From the NCBI GenBank assembly GCA_025618425.1, contig CM046832.1, positions 23,542,359 to 23,606,358 of the forward strand: DNA of 64,000 nucleotides, written 5' to 3'. This stretch comes from Heliocidaris tuberculata. Lineage: Eukaryota > Echinodermata > Echinoidea > Camarodonta > Echinometridae. A model generated the notes under the pieces. The model worked only from the letters and a program-made list of their open reading frames with translations. It did no database searches and was not told the DNA's origin. Both the position numbers and the translations under genes were made by a program. This document shows positions 1 to 12,198 of this stretch, one piece after another. Every line of letters begins with the position of its first letter. Positions within the stretch are counted from its first letter, which is position 1.

Positions 1-134
1 TGACAAAAGTGTGACAAGAGTGGCAATGAGTGACGTGCCTGGAGTTTCATACATGAATAATGAATATTCCATGTGCCGCATAGACAATGAAAAGAAAAAC
101 ATGCATTCATTGGTATTCTTGTCCTTCCAGTTAA

Positions 135-275
135 GGGCACTGTTTCATAAAGCTTGTTATCAATAACAAGTTGCAATAACTGTTATAGGCTACTGAAATC
201 CTCACATCTGATTGGCTGAGAGCAAATCTGTCATGGGGCAGTTGTTACTGATAACAAGTTTTATGAAACGGGACC
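135..275. mobile_element. Short palindromic element, GTTTCATAAA ends
   Basis: Left TGTTTCATAAAGCTTGTTAT pairs with right ATAACAAGTTTTATGAAACG. About 140 bp, no coding. One of several GGGSCC...ATAAA-type inverted-repeat elements in the window. Confidence 0.6.
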
Positions 276-723
276 AAGATCATTCTTTCAGGATGATATG
301 TTCAATAAAGCCTATCTTGACTCTCACCTTGAGTTCTGGTAATGGAATCACATTTCAAGTGAAACTGGCTCAAAGTCATTCTGAATTATGTATCATGCCG
401 TAGGCAAGTTGTTCCGCCCAGCCAAATATAAATAATGAAAACTTACTAGAAATCACATTCACTGAAATGCATAAAACACATTTGCACATAGGACACCATG
501 TGTTTTGCACATGTGTCAAAATGAATACATGTAGCTTGATTTTTTTTTTCTTTTTCTTTTTTAGGACTATTCAGGGCTTCAAACCGTTTGGCAGATATCA
601 TTCATTATGAAACTGCACTAAGTGATTAAAACTACACTATACAAGTTTTGATCAATTATTGCAGTTTCACTTGATCCTGTGATAAGGAAGTTGCCATCTT
701 TACCAGAATTCAAGATTACCTTT

Positions 724-1103
724 AAAGCCCACCGCACACTATATGATTGGTCTGCTATCCAATTCTGCAAAGAAAATGTAATAACATCTGATATAAACAT
801 TTAAGCACATAAAATATATTTGACTGAGGTTCCGAACAGTCATAGAGATAGTACAATAAAAAATATGGCCCAATGCAAACTTTCTAATCGGCTCGGAGTC
901 ATAGTGATGTCAGAGCAGTCCTACGATTTAAAACCGATTTGGCCCTTATTCCGGGTATAAAGCCGACAGTGCACCAAAACCCTAATTCTAGTATTCCTAT
1001 TATTGTTCAGAACCTGAATCAGGTAGATTTTATTTGGTAAAATGCCCATATTTAACGCTATTGTGAATTATATCAAAAATCACTGGTCGTATAGTGTAGG
1101 CTT
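724..1103. mobile_element. ~380-bp inverted-repeat element, family A copy 1
   Basis: Starts AAAGCCCACCGCACACTATA and ends with the reverse complement of AAGCCTACACTATACGACC. The interior matches 22023-22446 throughout (e.g. GGCCCAATGCAAACTTTCTA, TATTATTGTTCAGAACCTGA). Confidence 0.75.
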
Positions 1104-2500
1104 AAGTTTGCATTCATATCTCAAACAAGTAATCTATTGGGAATTCTGTGTTTAGAGTGAATTATGTCCATGATCAATACCTTGATCTCACAACCTTACC
1201 TGTAGATAAATCATAAGATATGGATGTTTGGCTATCATTGAATGCGAGGCAGAGAAAGAAAAGAAAAACAAAACTGGGGGAGGGAGAGGAGGCAACCCAA
1301 AGTTTAAAGTACACCTGTGACTTTGCAGCTTACGAGTACAAATACCATACACGTGATTAAGAAATAAGTCTTGTGCCAATGCACGCATAAGCACCACAAA
1401 ACTAAGTTCGGTATTACTCTGCCATAGGCTTTCTTTAAGAACTAGAAACAACTTATCGGGCACTAAATCCCAGTACAAAATGCGTAAACTTCCACCACGT
1501 ACAAAGAAGGGGGGGAAATTTGATACCTCAGTGAGCTTATCTCTTTGTGAACAAAGCTGATTTATCCCAACAGACATTACTTCTTTTAACATATGGGCAA
1601 ATAGGGGGAGGGGAGAGATAAAGAAAAGGGGTATTTCTTTGACATCTCCTAGAGCTTTAAAAAAGAGAACAGTTTTCCTTATTGACTGAAGTCTTACAAA
1701 GAATCACACAGCTGAGTTCCTCTTGGCTTGTCTAATGGGTAATGCTCCATTTCATCCCACTAAAGAGCTAAAGATCTCTCTCTCTCTCTCTCTTTCTCTT
1801 TCTTATTTCGATGTATTTTGTGAAAACTAGTGATATGACCCTTTTCTAAAAGACGAGTATAAAATTTTACACTTAAATTGGTAGAGCTCAGAAGGCACAT
1901 CAATTGTCAGTGGCTAGCCCTGGCACCCTGCTCTTCCTCAACCCCTCTCCTCCCCTCCCCTTCCCAACTATGCCCCTCACCCTCACCCACCAACCATCAC
2001 CCCCCCCCCAAAAAAAAAAAGACCATTCACTCTGTGTTAAATGATATGTGATAGTGCCCTCCTGGCTCTGAGAAGAAGGCATCACTGTTTCATATTATGC
2101 CAGCATTAGGTAAATGCTTTGATACAGAAAGCCTATTAAGACTATATGTAGCAAACTCATACAATCTTTATGATGGCCTTCACCTTGAAAGTCCAAAATA
2201 GAGCAAGTTTTCAGGAAAGCATTCATTAGACTTAAGCCAATGCCTGGTCCAAGGTCCTCTTCCTTCCCTTGCTGCATTCAAGCAGCAGTCCTTTAATACT
2301 AAGTAATACCAAGTACTATACAATCAACTTCCAATGACCAGGCCTCATTTGTACTACAAAAGACAGCCTTACTCAGCAATACATAGATCACGCAAGCTTG
2401 CTGGAAAATGGAAACAACAATTGTGTAATCCAAATCAATGTTCCAAATCCAATTCATTTACATGACTGACATACTCAACAAAGTTTAGTAATATACTTTA

Positions 2501-2821
2501 TGAAACGGGTTCAAGAATGTAGCCATCCTGATTGGTCAAATAACATCACGTGACCGTGCAAAAAAAAAGTGATAACGCACGGCGAGGGGACTAACGCACG
2601 GCTAATCCGGATCAAACACTAAGATTGTAATAAAACACTAAAATTGTAGACCCGTTTTATAAAACTATTAATACATGGTTGTGAGTTCGTGCGTTAGTGC
2701 GATCCAGCTACACGCAGGTTTTTATCATGGTGTCTAACACACTCGGCTACGCCTCGTGTGTTAGTACACCACGATAAAAACCTTTGTGTTGCCAGATCGC
2801 ACTAACGCACTCCCAACCATG
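2501..2821. mobile_element. Composite inverted-repeat insertion flanked by 17-bp direct repeats
   Basis: TTTAGTAATATACTTTA (2484-2500) and TTTAATAATATACTTTA (2822-2838) match at 16 of 17 bases and flank the insert. Inside are two inverted-repeat units: TGAAACGGGT...ACCCGTTTTATAA (2501-2665) and ACATGGTTGTGAGTTCGTG...CACTCCCAACCATGT (2672-2822), the latter with CTAACACACTCGGC and GCCTCGTGTGTTAG forming a hairpin. Confidence 0.6.
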
Positions 2822-4448
2822 TTTAATAATATACTTTAATGACTCTCTGTACCAGAAGTAAACACCCCTTTACTGCGTTTCCAAGGGGCATCATCTAGAT
2901 TTATATGTGAGCCATAGGATTCAACAGGTTCACAACTGAGGCAAGAATCAAGATGTGACAATTACATTGGCAAAGTACAACAAGCTTATATTACACGGCA
3001 CTGCACAGAATAATTGAATTCATAGGCTTAACACTATTTTCAAACCAACAAAATCTGATTAGTGTGGGTAATTGAATCCTCGTATCTGTATTTTGTCTCG
3101 TTTCCTGTCATTTAAATTAAAACAAGCCCATTTCACATTCTCGTCGCGTACACGTAGTCCGCAGTCAGTGGAACATGAATTCATAATGAGCATCACGTAC
3201 ATGTAGAAGCGGACTTTCAATCAAGCATGCTCTACATACTTCAAAGACTACATGTAAGTTGGTTTTTTGCTCCAATTTGCAGATGATGATGCTCATACTG
3301 TAGACACATTCATATTTCAAAAATGATGAATTTTAAAGTTGACCGAAAGGCCAGTGTTCAATCAACACCAAATTGTGGGTGTACCATGGTTCTGCAATCC
3401 AGGAGAATGGAACTGGAGTAGGAAACTGGAGGTACTTTTAGGAAAAGATGCATGATATCCTAAAATTAAGGGTGCTGAGAAATTCACAGAATCTGTAATA
3501 TCAAAATTTAGGACTGCTTTGGGGAATCAGAAGTCAACCCTTCTTGAAATGTCATAAGTACAGTTCCTTGATATTAATGAGCCCCCTTGAAAATGCCAAA
3601 GGGTTGTTTTACTATCTAAATGTACGCTTTCACATAAAGAAGGGCTTAATAGTATTGTATAATAACGTTGACAGTCTGGAAATAGTCATGTATTATGCCC
3701 TCTTACACTGAGTAATATAATAATAAACATCTCTGGAACAAAAGCTCCTTTTTCAGTTTTATACTTCTAAGATTTGAGCCTGATCCTTGTGATTCTTTTC
3801 CCTCTTCTCTCTCTCTCTCTCTCACATACCTTCCCTCCTCTCCCCCCCCCCCCCTCTTCTCTACCCTCTCTCTCTCTCCATCTCTATCTCTCTTTCCATC
3901 TCTCTTTTAATCTCTCTTTCACTCTCTCTCCCTTTCCATCTTTCTTTCACTTTCCCTTTTACTCTTTTTATATTTCTCTATTTTTGATCTCTTTTCATAT
4001 AACTGTAAATTCTTAAGATTTATAGAGCTCCACTTTTTTAAAAAACATATGACAGATTTACCATTAGGCTATACACAGTAATTTTTTTTAAATACACAGT
4101 TTATCAAAATAAATTAGAGGAGATTTGATCAACAGGCTATCAAAAACAAACATTTTGTATTTGTATTGTATGTATTTTTATATGTGCAACTGTATAATCA
4201 AGGATAAAATATTCATCATCCAACTATCAGTGTCTACACAGTCACAGACCCTTTATGAATTATGGTAGCGACAATCGACAGAAAAAATCGACATCCATCT
4301 AGTATGGTATGGGGAATTCATTTATAAAAGTGACATTTGTCAAATCCCCAAACATATTAGAGGGCGCATATATATATTCATTTCAATACTTGGCACACAT
4401 ACACATCATGCATTACTTATTGATGTATACTATCAGAAATTAGGCTGT

Positions 4449-5061
4449 AGGGCAATTCCATGGTAACGGAAGGACATTCAGACAAATTTTACCAACTTCA
4501 AACCATTACTACATTTATTTTTTTTTGTAATGATAGAACATTTCAAACATCGAGATGTAAGATTAGATCAATTGCCTTTGATTTTCAAAACAAAATTCTG
4601 TTTTTTTTGTTTGTTTTTTTAATCAAAGGCAGTTGATCTAATCTTACATCTCTGATGCATGAAATGTTCTACCCACTAGCGCAGCTAAGGGGAGGGGGCA
4701 GGGGGGCACAGTGCCCCCCTGACAACTTTTCCTCAATTTTTTTTTTTTTTTTTTGCTTGTCAGAGAATTATGGAGGAAAATATCTGATAACTCCCCCCCC
4801 CCCCCCCCACTGAGAGAATTTTTTTTGAGGGCTGGCGAGAAAAAAAATTATTGCTGCCCCCCCCCCCCCCCAAACTGAGCGAGTTTTGGAGTGCTGGCGA
4901 GAGAAAAAAAAATATGGGTCTCCCTTCAAGCAGAATTTGCCCCCCTTGTAAAAAAATCCTAGCTACGCCACTGGTTCTACCATTACAAAAAAAAATTGTA
5001 GTTATGGTATGAAGTTGGTAAAATGTGTCTGAATGTTCTTCCATTACCGTGGAATTGCCCT
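4449..5061. mobile_element. Foldback element, interrupted by a later insertion
   Basis: Left arm (4449-4600) starts AGGGCAATTCCATGGTAACGG; right arm ends in CCGTGGAATTGCCCT at 5061. Once the nested 300-bp element is removed the arms are near-perfect inverted repeats of about 140 bp around a T-rich loop at 4600-4620. No ORF of note. Confidence 0.8.
4674..4973. mobile_element. hAT-like mini-element (300 bp) nested in a foldback element
   Basis: Ends CACTAGCGCAGCTAAGG and CCTAGCTACGCCACTG; perfect 8-bp target duplication GTTCTACC at 4666-4673 and 4974-4981. The interior consists of poly-C/poly-T runs around GAGCGAGTTTTGGAG- and CTGGCGAGA-type motifs shared with other copies in the window. Interrupts the right arm of the foldback at 4449-5061. 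Confidence 0.85.
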
Positions 5062-7691
5062 GTACAAAAATGAATCTGACATATTAAAACCTTAATACAA
5101 TCTACAACAACCTCGCATATGTGTGAGTGACCCTAATAGGCACTATTAATTGCATGTAACCTATCTAAAAATCCTGGGAGTGGAAGATAAATATATATGG
5201 GGGTTGAGAAAAGGCCATGGAAAGTAAACAACCTTCAAGGCTTGGCACAGCTCAGTTCAAGCTAAAAGAGGGATCACAACACTCGAGAGGTTGTGTGTGA
5301 CGGGGAAACTCCGCGGCACTGTGAACCCCATCGTACCCCTACCAGTACCACACACGGTAGAATGCGACCGTGATTGTGGATGAGCTAGAGAATGTCTGAA
5401 AACTTGAATTTACCTCTTACCTTGAAACCAATGCGTGTTTCAGTCAAAGCACAACAGGTTTTTATGATATGGAAGATAATCACAGAAACATCAGCGAGCG
5501 TTCTCTCTAAGGGTTTTTAATGTCGAGTTATTTGATCACAGAAATTATCTCCCAAAATCCAGTAGTGGTATAATATACACCCATACAGAGCTGGTAGCCT
5601 ACTATTGTTGATGCCGTATATATATGCACGCTCCTACTGCATCCACTATGTATGTACGAAATGTGAGTAGTGATGAAAATATGCCACACATGCACATGCG
5701 ATCAGTATGGGTGCACGATTGGTGTTTTGGTTTTATCGGAGCGCCGAAATACGCACACAAAGTCGATATTGTGTGGGCGCGGCTTGACTATTCCATTTCT
5801 TTAGGGGATCAAAACTTCTGACTTTTTGTGTTGTTGCGCTTTTAGTCACTCTCGTAGAAAAGAAAGCATTTTTCAGAATTCAAACGAAGTAATTTCGAAT
5901 TAATTTTCTGATGTTTTTACAGAGGATATGAGAAGAGTGTTCAATGTTGTCGTTAGTTCGTTTGCCAAGTTTGACCGAATGGACTAATTAACCCTAAGTT
6001 GTTAGTTGACGTTTCCAAAACTTTTCTTTTCGTATCAACTTCAAGCCTACTTGGGCAATACGTCATTTTCATTGATTTATTGGCTATTTCGTAAAAACTG
6101 TGATTCATGTAATGATTAATGGGCGGGGCGGTGTTAACTTTCTAGGCTTTCGTCTAGCTTGTTTAATCAAGGAGTTATCACATACTCCTTGGTTTAATGA
6201 AAACAATCGATGCTGTTTGTGTGAACAAACAAATTTCTTTTTTTAATATCTTATCAGTTGATCATAAGCCCGTCGACAATCCGTGCAGAATTTTTCAAAA
6301 ACACGTTGCACAGATTGTAGCCGCTCACACCAGATTGTCGTCGGCTTCAAATCTGTGCTGCTGTATCCTTTTTTTTTTCTCCCCGCTGGCGAAAAATTCA
6401 TGCAGTGAAATCAAAACCTACATGTAATTGCATGCGATTGTGGCCAGTTACTGTCTTCCGAAGTGAAAAATGACGATGACAGAGACGATATTAATGATCA
6501 TGATGATGGTGATGGTGGTGACTATGAATTTGTTGTTGTTTATTCAAATCTATATATTGTAGAATTTATGCAAATATTCTCTTAACCAGTAAGCAAAAGT
6601 ACACCTTACCTAACCTATAATATAACAAATAGACATAATTATTGTGACGCTTTAAAGCTACATGAAATCAAAGGAAGTCTTGTGACAAGAGTTTATTTTC
6701 AACTAAAGGCGTAGCCAAGGGGCAAAGCGCCCCCTTCCCGTTGACGGCGAGAGCAAAACAAACAAACAAACACACAGACAAACAAATAAACGAAGATCCA
6801 TTGAAAGCAGAGTCGTCGATCTGGGTGAGGGGCATGGGGACAATCCCCTCCAAGAAAATATGGGGGCAAACATGTTGCCAGCATAATTTGCCCTAATATA
6901 TTTTTGATTGATAAATGTTATATCATCTATGTAAACTTATAAAATTGCGAAGATGACCACTGCTAAATCAACGATTTGAACCATAATATCCGCTACCCTC
7001 CAATTTTTGGCGCGCTTCAAGCGACATTCGTTGTTTCAACTTTAGTAAGACCTTATACGCCATGCACCCAAAATTAATTACAAGTACACCAATGGGTATT
7101 TTATTGATACAAAGAAACAGACGCTTAGGAACAGACCAATAAATGAAATGATCAGTTTTTTACAAAATCTAATTTCAAATGAGTTCATGGCCTTAACTTT
7201 TCAAGCTAAGAACAAAACATGAAAATGATGTTCAACAATTATGTTTGATGTATGTAATTACAAAGATCAAGAAAGATGCTTTGAACATGGCGAATGGTAA
7301 GACTTGTTCTTTGTAGAGCCATTTACAATTCAATGTCAGCTGCCCAGTTCACAGATTAACGCCGACGACAATCTGTGTAATAATGCGGCGACAATCTGTG
7401 TAATAAAGCGGCGACAATCTGTGCAGCGTGGTTTTGAAGAAAAAAATCTGTACAGATTGTCCGTCGACAATCTGTGCTGCAAAAGATGCCATTTGTTATA
7501 TTGCATTGTTTAAGAGCAGAATCGACAAACATTTGTGAAGTAAATTCGACTGGATGTGTTTTTAAACAAAAAACACTTGGAAGTAAGTGCAAATTAGTTA
7601 GACTATACCTATATTAGATTTGGATAGAAACAAATATAATCAAATCATTATAATCGGCCGGTGTGACACCTCCACTGATCCCTACCTAGGT
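5062..7691. other. Intergenic, no supported gene
   Basis: A CpG-richer patch at 5270-5400 (GACGGGGAAACTCCGCGGCA) could mark a promoter, but no exon could be tied to it. 6465-6535 has an imperfect GATGATG run. A degraded polyC element with GGCGTAGCCAAGGGG lies near 6705-6880. Nothing else seen. Confidence 0.4.
6265..7490 (+). repeat. Scattered repeats of GACAATCTGTGC in direct and inverted order
   Basis: The motif (g)CGACAATCTGTG occurs at least four times at 7366-7480 and in variant or inverted form at 6275-6360 (GTCGACAATCCGTGCAG, CACAGATTGTAG, AGATTGTCGTCGGC). The two clusters probably are two related small elements about 1 kb apart. Confidence 0.5.
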
Positions 7692-8451
7692 CAGTGGCGT
7701 ATCTAGGATTATGGCGCCCGGGGTAAAAAATGAAGTCGCCCCCCCCCCCCCCCCCCCCTCCGAGTCGAGTGCCCAAACTTATCTACGTTATTGTACAAGC
7801 GAGGGAGCAAAGCGACAGAGCGGCAAATTTTTCCATCTTTAATTCTTTAAAAAAAACACCATTTCTTGTGCTTCCTTACCCAGGAAATTTTGCAACTGAA
7901 AACTGCAATTCAGTGGTAGAAAAGTTTGAATTTTGTACATAGATAAACGGTTTTCTATTCACTCACTTCTAAAATTGGGAACAGAATTTACGAAAACCTT
8001 GAGAAATAGTCGAGAAATTCAGCAAGGCGACAGAAAGTTTAGATTTTTTTCAAATGTTGAACCTTTGCAAAATGCTGTTTCGTAGACTTTATCCTATATT
8101 GGGCGGAACATTTAGCAAGAGTCAGATGAAACTTACATGATGGCGAGCAAAGCAACGACAATTACATCTTTATTTTTCAAGTTTTGAACCCTTTAAGCTA
8201 CTTAAGAAATATACTGGGGGCGCAAAATTACAAGATCATGAAAGAAAATAATTTTGTGAGGGAGCACAGCGACCGAGCTTTAGAAATTTTCGCTTTTACC
8301 CATGCGGATTGGGGGCGCATAATAAGGATTATGATTTTCTTCAATTTTTCACCTTTTTTCTTTCTCTCTTTTGCGTTTTTGCGCCCCCTCCAAATGCCGC
8401 CCGGAGCACTTGCCCCCCCCCCCTGCCCCTCCCTATATAGATACGCCACTG
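7692..8451. mobile_element. hAT-like element (760 bp), CAGTGGCGTATCTAG ends
   Basis: Starts CAGTGGCGTATCTAGGATT and ends TATAGATACGCCACTG. Flanking 8-mers ACCTAGGT and ACCTAGAA (6 of 8) are a decayed duplication. The interior has two related segments (GAGGGAGCAAAGCGACAGAG at 7800 and GAGGGAGCACAGCGACCGAG at 8259), polyC next to both ends, and no transposase frame. Confidence 0.75.
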
Positions 8452-8571
8452 ACCTAGAATAGAGATCAGTGGACACTTCTCCGTTCTATTCTTTCATACA
8501 ATCTACTGTTTCTATATAGGCATTGTGTATAGCCTTTTTTTCTCACACACGGTAGCACAATTAATGATTGA

Positions 8572-8573
<2 letters not shown>

Positions 8574-8607
<34 letters not shown>
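8574..8607 (+). repeat. Poly(T) tract, ~34 nt
   Basis: Uninterrupted T run; may be the reversed poly(A) tail of a retroelement, but no element body is recognised next to it. Confidence 0.8.
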
Positions 8608-8610
<3 letters not shown>

Positions 8611-10549
8611 TATTTTGAAATATAACTTAATAGCATAATGGAAACTGCAATAGTTCTGCCCGAAATTTTATTTTTGTGAAGTAAGCTGAAAATAGAAATT
8701 ATATAGGAACCAGTGACTTCAATAAGTTTAACTATACATAATCATGTAGCATTTTAATAGATGGCTATTTAACAGACTTGATGGGCTTGGTATACAAATC
8801 AGACATTTTCATAATACTCACAAAACTCACTACTATAGTCTATAATTACAACGGTTTCGGTAGAAATCCGATCATAGATTGACAGTGATAACTATTTTCA
8901 TTAACATTGCTATATGAATCGTTGACTACATGAAATCTGTCGTCTGGGGATACAAGCGTGGGGCTTTTAAGAATGACAATATTCAGAAAGAGATTAAACA
9001 AACATTGCTCTATTAGTCTCCATCTCCACCTCCTCGGCTTTATAACGCCTTCCCTTTTTCCGAATTCTGTCTTCAATGGTCTTTCTTTTCTTTTTCTTCG
9101 AATTCACGCATATCGTATTTCTTCTTCTCACGGCCCTGCAATGCTTCATGATGCAAATATAGCTCTATCTTGTCTTTTCAGTTCTGCTCCGCCTGCATAC
9201 GGTATAAAATGGATTGAAAAACTGGGGGCCTCTTTTTGAAGAGCACAAAGGATGCGGTAAGAAGAGTTATTGGGCGGTTTGTCGTTTTCGTCAATATTCT
9301 GTTCACTAGTTTATTAGCATTCAAACGTGTCTCGCCAACTTCTCTAGGGACAACGGAAGCTCATGATAGCGAGGCGGCGAGAGAAAAAGTTGAAATTCTG
9401 GGTTTGGCCGCTTTGCTCTGCACACTCCATCATTGACGTTGCACGTGGCGACATCTGTCGCCAAGCGTTTCTTTTCTTTCTTTCTTTCTTTTTTCACATC
9501 AGATATGGTTATTTGTTTTTCCGTCAGACACTGTGTAAGCTTGTGAATAAATATGAGTTGCAAGGCGACATATTGATGGATAGATAGATAGATTTGTGCA
9601 ACGGTAAGAAAAAATGGAGCGGAAAGATACCTTCATGATTTATACCTACCTCGGCAGATGGGAAGATGTACAAGTCGGCCTTTAGCGTATTATAGACAGA
9701 CACGGGCAGCTAACCAAGTTAACATCAATCCATAATATCACACAGGGACTTGTAGTGATACAGGGGAGACGATAAAACCAATGAACAAAATATGACTAGA
9801 AAAAAAAAAGAAGTATTGTGTTTTGCTTGATTTGGTTTCTGAAAAGAGAGCGAGGAAAATAATGAATATACCTTCGGGAATCTCTGAAGAGAAATTAAAC
9901 GGCCATGGTCTACTGCTTCAAAACGCTTTTCGCTCATGGAAACCTTTCATTCCTCAAAGGCTTTGGCGACACTGCAGTACACTTGGGATGTCATTCGAAA
10001 CCTTGTAATGGTAGTTTAGAATCCCTTTAATGGGTCACAACCGAATCTGAAAACATGGTAAGGATTAGAGCCAGATCTAGGGATGCTTTGATGCTGGATG
10101 CATGGCTAACTTTCCCCGAGTTTGCATGCTCCATTCAATCTAAAGCTTTACAAGATGACTTCTTTATAGCACTAATCTAGCAATAAATCTTCTGTATTTG
10201 ATACGACAAAGTATATGGACGGATTAGGGAAGAAGACGACGTATTTTTCTAAACATTGATACGATTTGTAAGGGTCTGCTTCTATACAGATATAAATAAT
10301 ATCCGTATCCATGCAAGATTATTCCTTGAGTCTATAATGATCGTTATGGAGTGCCTGTCCTGCAATCTTCAAGAAATATAAAGTGAATTCTATTAATCTA
10401 AAACAAACAAAGAAACACAATTATGTAAAAAAAAATAAAATAGACAAAACATAACAAACAGAATAAAACTGAACAAAAAGGAAATTGGTCAAATTATCAT
10501 TTTGCTTATTTTCAGCAAAGTTTTTTTTTTCTATCTTTCTTTTGTTCTT

Positions 10550-10554
<5 letters not shown>

Positions 10555-10630
<76 letters not shown>

Positions 10631-10640
10631 CATATATATT
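10555..10640. repeat. (TA)n microsatellite
   Basis: About 36 perfect TA units followed by TACATACATATATAT. The frames that pass through it (poly-Tyr/Ile) are artefacts. Confidence 0.97.
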
Positions 10641-10974
10641 TCAACTGGCGAAGATACCATCGTGATGTCTTTTTAAAAGATGATGTGACAAGGAATTATT
10701 GTGGTGAAGTCTTTCGTGCAAGGCGTCTGTTGAAAATGATCGGATCGATGCATGCTTATCAACGAAGATTCCCACGCAGATAATTAGTAATAATGTTCAA
10801 CCGGAATCTTCAACGGTCAAAATTAATGACCAAATAAAGTCATTTGGTCACAAATTAAGTTGGTTATTTTGACCAGGATCCTTCCTTGCATGGTGCGACA
10901 CTTTTTACTGATAACATCAATCGGAACTGACCATTACAAGGAAATTATGTCCAAATTATGTGAAAGCTCTCTCC

Positions 10975-10979
10975 CTCTT

Positions 10980-11014
<35 letters not shown>

Positions 11015-11032
11015 GACCCCCCCCCCCCCCCG
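10975..11032 (+). repeat. (TC)n followed by polyC
   Basis: CTCTCT run at 10983-11010 and C run at 11018-11031. A matching (GA)n run lies at 11419-11445, and other TC/polyC blocks at 1771-1800 and 3805-3945. Confidence 0.9.
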
Positions 11033-11504
11033 ATCAGTTACGAGATGAAAACGGCCTATGATAATTCACGTACTATAGTTTACAGTCTTGACAGTGTTAC
11101 TTTAAGGAGAGGAGCAATTATGCTCGCATGTTGTTTTTTTTTTTTATATGCATTCATGAAACAAACATGTCTCACAAGTATCATACATGTATCACAACTA
11201 TTCTCTCGTATATCACCGTACTTAAGCATGCAGCTCCTTCAAAGTAAATGATAATTTTATTTAAAAACCTGTTGTATATGTATATCGAAAGTTCAATACA
11301 CTAACAATTACTAGTAGTGGAAATGAATACCGGGAGCTCGAGATGATGAACAACTATTGTTTAGAGAAAGTGAGAGTACTAGTATACGTTTTACCCCCTG
11401 CATAATATACATGTATGTCAGAGAGAGAGAGAGAGAGAGAGAGAGCGAGGAGAAAAATATATGTGCGACTTATCTCAATATCTTAAATCGGCAATATCCA
11501 TCCC

Positions 11505-11740
11505 ATATCCCGGCCAAGGGGGGGGGGGGGGCGTATTTTTTTTTTCGCCAGCCCTCAAAAAGTCGCTCAGTGGGGGGGTTATCAGATAGCTCCATAATTC
11601 TCTGACAAGCAAGCAAACAAAAAACAAAAAAACAACAACAAAAAAAAAAAAAGGTCTAAAAGGGGGGAACATTTATTTTTTTCTGTCAAAAGTTGTCAGG
11701 GGGCAGTCTGCCCCCCCCCCTCCTTGGGTACGCTAGTGCT
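11505..11740. mobile_element. Partial hAT-like polyC/polyA element
   Basis: The right end CTTGGGTACGCTAGTG resembles the 54533-55026 element ends, and the interior has AAAAAGTCGCTCAGTGGGGG and CCATAATTCTCTGACAAGCAA, both shared with 4674-4973 and 54533-55030. The left end is unclear. Confidence 0.5.
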
Positions 11741-12198
11741 TCAGGGTCAATATCCTACACTAATCGAATCCCTAACAGACCAAGCTCTATCCCTAAAACA
11801 CAGGCCAACAGCAACCTGAACCCTAACCCTATCATTTTGGGAATTAAAGCCCAGAGTGATTGTCACCGGAGTAATTGTCGGAGCACGGATTATTGTAATC
11901 ATAATTTCTGACACATTACTTTTGATTAAAAAAAAAAAAAAAGAAAGAAAGAAAGATAAAAGGGCATTATTTTATACTTTTACTATCAAATCTATGATAT
12001 TGGCGAAGGAATTTCAACCACAAAAGTCTTTCAGCTCAACGCCTATAATTACAATAACAAAGCTGGCGCTATTTTACATTGTAACTCAGAGCCATTTACA
12101 CACAGAGTTTTGCCAGTTCGGCTTTAGTTGGTACAAATGGAGCGTATATATAGCTGTGTTGGTCAAGTATAATTATAATAAGGGATAAACGCCATATA

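Larger units (their letters stand above)
8608..12198. other. Intergenic, no supported gene
   Basis: Contains the TA, TC and GA microsatellites listed separately, a TTGGTCA/TGACCAA hairpin at 10816-10860, and a short CCCTAACCCTA stretch near 11820. Open frames here are short, low in complexity or overlap simple repeats. Confidence 0.4.

Noticed and set aside
10421..10783. Open frames rich in Tyr/Ile on both strands
   Set aside because: They are translations of the (TA)n microsatellite.
11810..11840. Telomere-like CCCTAACCCTA
   Set aside because: Only about two units, within unrelated DNA; not an interstitial telomere array.
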